This document shows positions 5,618 to 8,034 of a DNA stretch of 8,034 nucleotides, one piece after another. Numbering within the stretch: position 1 is the first letter of the stretch; each line of letters starts with the position of its first letter. Below the pieces are notes generated by a model. The model made no database searches, was not told the DNA's origin, and worked only from the letters and a program-made list of their open reading frames with translations. A program made the position numbers and the translations under genes. The DNA comes from Treponema sp. (GTDB lineage: Bacteria > Spirochaetota > Spirochaetia > Treponematales > Treponemataceae), in assembly GCA_016282455.1 (NCBI GenBank), contig JAEEKM010000009.1:1-8034 (forward strand). Direction: 5' to 3'.

Positions 5618-5647
5618 ATTATAGCACGAGTAAAGCAAAAAGTACAA
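5618..5647 (-). promoter_or_regulatory. Extended -10 promoter of the FHA-phosphatase-kinase-ABC cluster
   Basis: The minus strand shows TGC-TATAAT at 5618-5626: a perfect -10 hexamer with the extended TGn element. A weak -35, TTGTAC (5642-5647), lies 18 bases upstream; extended -10 promoters often lack a good -35. The distance from the hexamer to the ATG is only seven bases, so the transcript should begin at or next to the start codon. The site lies in the 60-base gap after the glycosidase gene, in which no terminator is visible. Confidence 0.75.
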
Positions 5648-5670
5648 ACAGAAAATCTTACTCCTTTATT

Positions 5671-7944
5671 TTATTCCGTAACCCTCACTTCAAGAAGGTG
5701 AATTCCTGCTTCCGGGATTATGGTTACCACTTCGCGGAGACTTTTGTTTTTTCCGGCTTTGGCTTTTATGAGTTTTTCAGGCACTTCAAGTTCCAGGTCT
5801 AAGAGGGAATCTTTTCCATCTGCCTTAAGGGGGATGGTGCCAAGTTCACTGTCTCCAAAGTTTACTTTTATTTTTCCGCTGTCTTTTCCATAAAGGGTGA
5901 GGACGATTTTGTTTTTCTTTGTGGCATCAAACTTTAGTCTGTAGCTTACAAAGGCTCCGTTCTCATTTGCAGTCCTGAAGTTTCTGTCTACGCTTTCTAT
6001 GTAGCCCATGCTTGTGTTTTCTGTTTTGAAGCGGTGGTCCATTTCACTCTGCTGTCGTCCTGCTTCTACAAAATCCACAGTGATGTTTTCGAACTTTGCC
6101 TTTCTTTCATCTTCCACTGCATCCTGTGACGGAAAGTAAGTTGCATAGCGCACGTGGTGAATGTTAAAGAAGGGCTTTAAGGTGTAACTTTTGTTTCCAC
6201 TTTCACTTGCCTCTGCTTTTGTGCAGAAGGTGAGGGGATCTTCATCTGTTCTTGTAATCCAGTCCTCCGGTCTGCTAAGGTCTGCGGTGATTTTGGTAAG
6301 AGACATTCCCGGCATGTTCATGTAAAGCAGCTGGTCGTCTACAATGTCCTGGGGCATGTTTTTGTTTCCCATGTCGGCGGCAAGAACAATTGGTCCGTAG
6401 AGAATACTGAAGTTTCCTGAGCGGTCTCTTGCACGGCGAACATTCAGTTTCATGGGAAGGGGAATGATTATGTCTGTGTAGGAAGCAAGAAGTCCGCAGT
6501 CTTTATATGAAGAAGCATTTTCTTTTGTCCAGTAGGGCTCTCGCACCATAAGGCGTAAGTTCCCGTTTCCTTTTTCAAGAACTTTTATTGTGGCTTCTTC
6601 TTCGTAAGGGAAGGCTGTTTTTATCTGAACTTTCCATCCCTCTTTTGTAGTAATTATAGAAGGAATAAAAAGATTTATGTAAAGAGTGCCCTCATATTCT
6701 TTTGCAATAAAGCGGTTGTATCTCTCCGGGTTTTCAAGTCCTGTTCCCGTGCAGCACCACATGGCATTGTCGTGGGTACAGTAAACTTTGTAAAAGCCAG
6801 GAAGGGATGAAACAAAATATGTCTTTGCACCAGAGTCAGGATCCTGTGAAGCAAGGATGTGATTGTAAAGTGCCTTTTCATAGTAGTCGGCAACAGAAGC
6901 GTTTTTGTTCCAGGAGAAAATGTGTTCTGCAAGTTCCAGCATGTTGTAGGTGTTGCAGGTTTCTGTTGTGTCTCGGGCAAGACTTTCATCATATTCTTTT
7001 CCAAAGTGTTCGCCGCGGGAGTTTCCTCCGATTACATAGCTTCTTCTATTAACAACTGTGTCAAAGAAAAATTCAACTGCCTTTCTGTAGTCTTCGTTTC
7101 CGGTGATTTCATAAAGGCGGGCAAGTCCGATTATTTTGGGAATCTGTGTGTTGGCATGGTAGCCCTGAAGTTTATCCGTCTGCCTGATGAGGGGGTCTAT
7201 GATTTCATGGTGAATCCATCTTTCTGCTTCGGCCTTGTATTTTTCTTCTCCGGTGATTGCATAAAGGTCAGCAAAAACCTTGAGCATGCCGCCGTGTTCA
7301 CAGCCCAGCATTTTCTGAATTTCACTGTCGGTCATTTTTTTTGTTCCATTGATTGCCCAGTCTGCCATCTTTTTTACAATCGTAAGGGCATCTTCATTTT
7401 TTCCAAACTGGTATGCATCTATGAGTCCTGCGTAAATTTTATGAATCGAATACCAGGGCACCCACCAGGAAGCAAGACTGAAGCGCTCTACCTGAAAGTT
7501 TCCTTTTGAATTAAAAACATGGTCAAAGGGGTCAGAGGGAATTCCTGCAAAGTATCCGTCTTCCCGCTGAATTTCTTTTATGCATTTTACGGTGTAGTCA
7601 AGATCTTTTTTTGCCTTTTCGTTTCCAGTTTCAAAATAAAAACCCGAGAGGGCAGACAGGTAGTGGCCTAACATGTGTCCCTGAATTTCACGGCTCTCCC
7701 ATCCTCCGTAAGTGGCGGCTTTTGGGGTTTTGTGAAGGGCACGGTATGCGGGGGAAAGCATTCTGTCCGGGTTGTAGCGGAGCAGGTAGTCCATGCCTGT
7801 TTTCTGGGATTTTTCAAAGAGACTGTCTTTTTCCAGAGTGACTTTTGTCTGGTACTCCGGAGAAATAAGGGTTTCTGCCTGTGCGTTCATCATGGTTATA
7901 ACTCCACTGATAATGATTGGTAATACTTTTGCAATTCTTTTCAT
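5671..7944 (-). CDS. Exported beta-L-arabinofuranosidase-like glycoside hydrolase (DUF1680; GH127/GH146 type)
   Basis: A 757-residue enzyme predicted to remove beta-linked L-arabinofuranose from plant cell-wall glycans. It starts with a signal peptide: MKR, a hydrophobic stretch, then AQA before residue 24. The catalytic domain (about 30-430, all-helical barrel) carries Glu312 and, sixteen residues on, Glu328-Thr-Cys330, then Cys397-Cys398 in MWCCTGTG. By comparison with the characterised GH127 enzyme HypBA1, these match the acid/base Glu (E322), the Zn ligands Glu338 and Cys340, and the Cys pair that includes the nucleophile Cys417. The WCCTGTGLEN form and the large size recall GH146 members more than HypBA1. 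Beta-rich modules follow: a DUF4986-like one with PFFNIHHVRYATYF, then a C-terminal one (about 623-757) with VEAGRQQSEMDH, DUF6805-like. No lipobox. No Shine-Dalgarno sequence precedes the ATG. Confidence 0.9.
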   Translation of the reverse strand: MKRIAKVLPIIISGVITMMNAQAETLISPEYQTKVTLEKDSLFEKSQKTGMDYLLRYNPDRMLSPAYRALHKTPKAATYGGWESREIQGHMLGHYLSALSGFYFETGNEKAKKDLDYTVKCIKEIQREDGYFAGIPSDPFDHVFNSKGNFQVERFSLASWWVPWYSIHKIYAGLIDAYQFGKNEDALTIVKKMADWAINGTKKMTDSEIQKMLGCEHGGMLKVFADLYAITGEEKYKAEAERWIHHEIIDPLIRQTDKLQGYHANTQIPKIIGLARLYEITGNEDYRKAVEFFFDTVVNRRSYVIGGNSRGEHFGKEYDESLARDTTETCNTYNMLELAEHIFSWNKNASVADYYEKALYNHILASQDPDSGAKTYFVSSLPGFYKVYCTHDNAMWCCTGTGLENPERYNRFIAKEYEGTLYINLFIPSIITTKEGWKVQIKTAFPYEEEATIKVLEKGNGNLRLMVREPYWTKENASSYKDCGLLASYTDIIIPLPMKLNVRRARDRSGNFSILYGPIVLAADMGNKNMPQDIVDDQLLYMNMPGMSLTKITADLSRPEDWITRTDEDPLTFCTKAEASESGNKSYTLKPFFNIHHVRYATYFPSQDAVEDERKAKFENITVDFVEAGRQQSEMDHRFKTENTSMGYIESVDRNFRTANENGAFVSYRLKFDATKKNKIVLTLYGKDSGKIKVNFGDSELGTIPLKADGKDSLLDLELEVPEKLIKAKAGKNKSLREVVTIIPEAGIHLLEVRVTE

Positions 7945-8034
7945 GCTTTTAGTCTAGCACCAGTTTTTAAAAATGATAGTGTGAGAATTTGGACTACTTG
8001 TGCGGAATTCCGACTTTTTTCTGAAGGGAAAATT
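7945..8034. other. Upstream region of the glycosidase gene, at the window edge
   Basis: Ninety bases with no gene that can be called. It holds the possible -10 element, an A/T palindrome TTTTTAAAAA just upstream of it, and the perfect 10-bp palindrome CGGAATTCCG at 8003-8012. Such a palindrome 60 bases before a polysaccharide gene could be an operator, but it is short. Several frames stay open to the edge on both strands, which at this length carries no weight. Confidence 0.4.
7951..7959 (-). promoter_or_regulatory. Possible extended -10 element of the glycosidase gene
   Basis: The minus strand has TGC-TAGACT, 4 of 6 matches in the hexamer plus the TGn extension. It ends six bases before the ATG at 7944, almost the same geometry as the FHA promoter. 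No -35 better than 3 of 6 is seen at 17 bases. The absence of a ribosome binding site makes a leaderless start plausible, but the match is weak. Confidence 0.3.

Noticed and set aside
5619..5651. Ten-codon hydrophobic frame (CTG start) after an AAAGGAG sequence just downstream of the glycosidase stop, ending within the FHA promoter
   Set aside because: It needs a CTG start, is very short, and overlaps the -35/-10 region. The AAAGGAG by itself is not enough to call a leader peptide.
6859..7509. 216-residue plus-strand reading frame
   Set aside because: It lies wholly antisense to the well-supported glycosidase catalytic domain. Its cysteine/phenylalanine-rich translation looks like the complement of coding sequence, and no upstream binding site is seen.
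7945..8034. Possible 3' end of an upstream gene on the minus strand or 5' end of a divergent gene on the plus strand
   Set aside because: Two minus-strand frames and a plus-strand GTG frame are open to the edge, but over at most 90 bases this is expected by chance; none has a recognisable protein segment or a ribosome binding site.
1..8034. The window begins AATTTTCC and ends GGAAAATT, an apparent terminal inverted repeat
   Set aside because: The match is only eight A/T-rich bases, does not extend inward, and the left end cuts through the symporter gene, so it is a coincidence of the window edges.

Overview
Organism. The window looks like a moderately low-GC, host-associated bacterium, most likely a gut, rumen or oral Treponema-like spirochaete. 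This is inferred from the overall feel of the proteins, a transmembrane PknB-like kinase grouped with FHA and PPP-type phosphatase genes, and dispersed palindromic intergenic repeats. There is no rRNA, tRNA or other marker gene to confirm it. All seven protein genes lie on the minus strand, so in transcription order the window reads from right to left.

Layout from the right edge. 7945-8034 is upstream DNA with a 10-bp palindrome and a possible weak promoter. 5671-7944 encodes a secreted or periplasmic beta-L-arabinofuranosidase-like enzyme (DUF1680; GH127/GH146 type) with a signal peptide and intact Zn/catalytic Glu and Cys residues. A 60-bp gap follows with a strong extended -10 promoter (TGC-TATAAT) whose predicted start falls at the ATG of the next gene. 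1055-5610 is a tight five-gene cluster: small FHA protein, PPP-like metallophosphoesterase, transmembrane Ser/Thr kinase, ABC ATPase and ABC-2-type permease, with gaps of 25, 28, 26 and 1 nt. 777-1054 is an intergenic region full of repeats: a 19-bp tandem repeat, two 46-bp near-identical copies, a related inverted copy and several hairpins. 1-776 is the N-terminal half of a sodium:solute symporter that runs off the left edge.

How the genes may work together. The central cluster has the parts of a reversible Ser/Thr phosphorylation circuit: a kinase with an extracytoplasmic sensor domain, a candidate phosphatase of the PPP/calcineurin fold instead of the usual PP2C, and a phosphothreonine-reading FHA protein. 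It is followed directly by a two-component ABC exporter. The simplest reading is phospho-signalling control of an exporter. The FHA protein also has an N-terminal Thr/Ser motif resembling the phospho-switch of GarA/OdhI, so it may itself be a kinase substrate. The flanking glycosidase and symporter suggest use of arabinose-containing plant glycans, but nothing in the sequence ties them to the kinase cluster.
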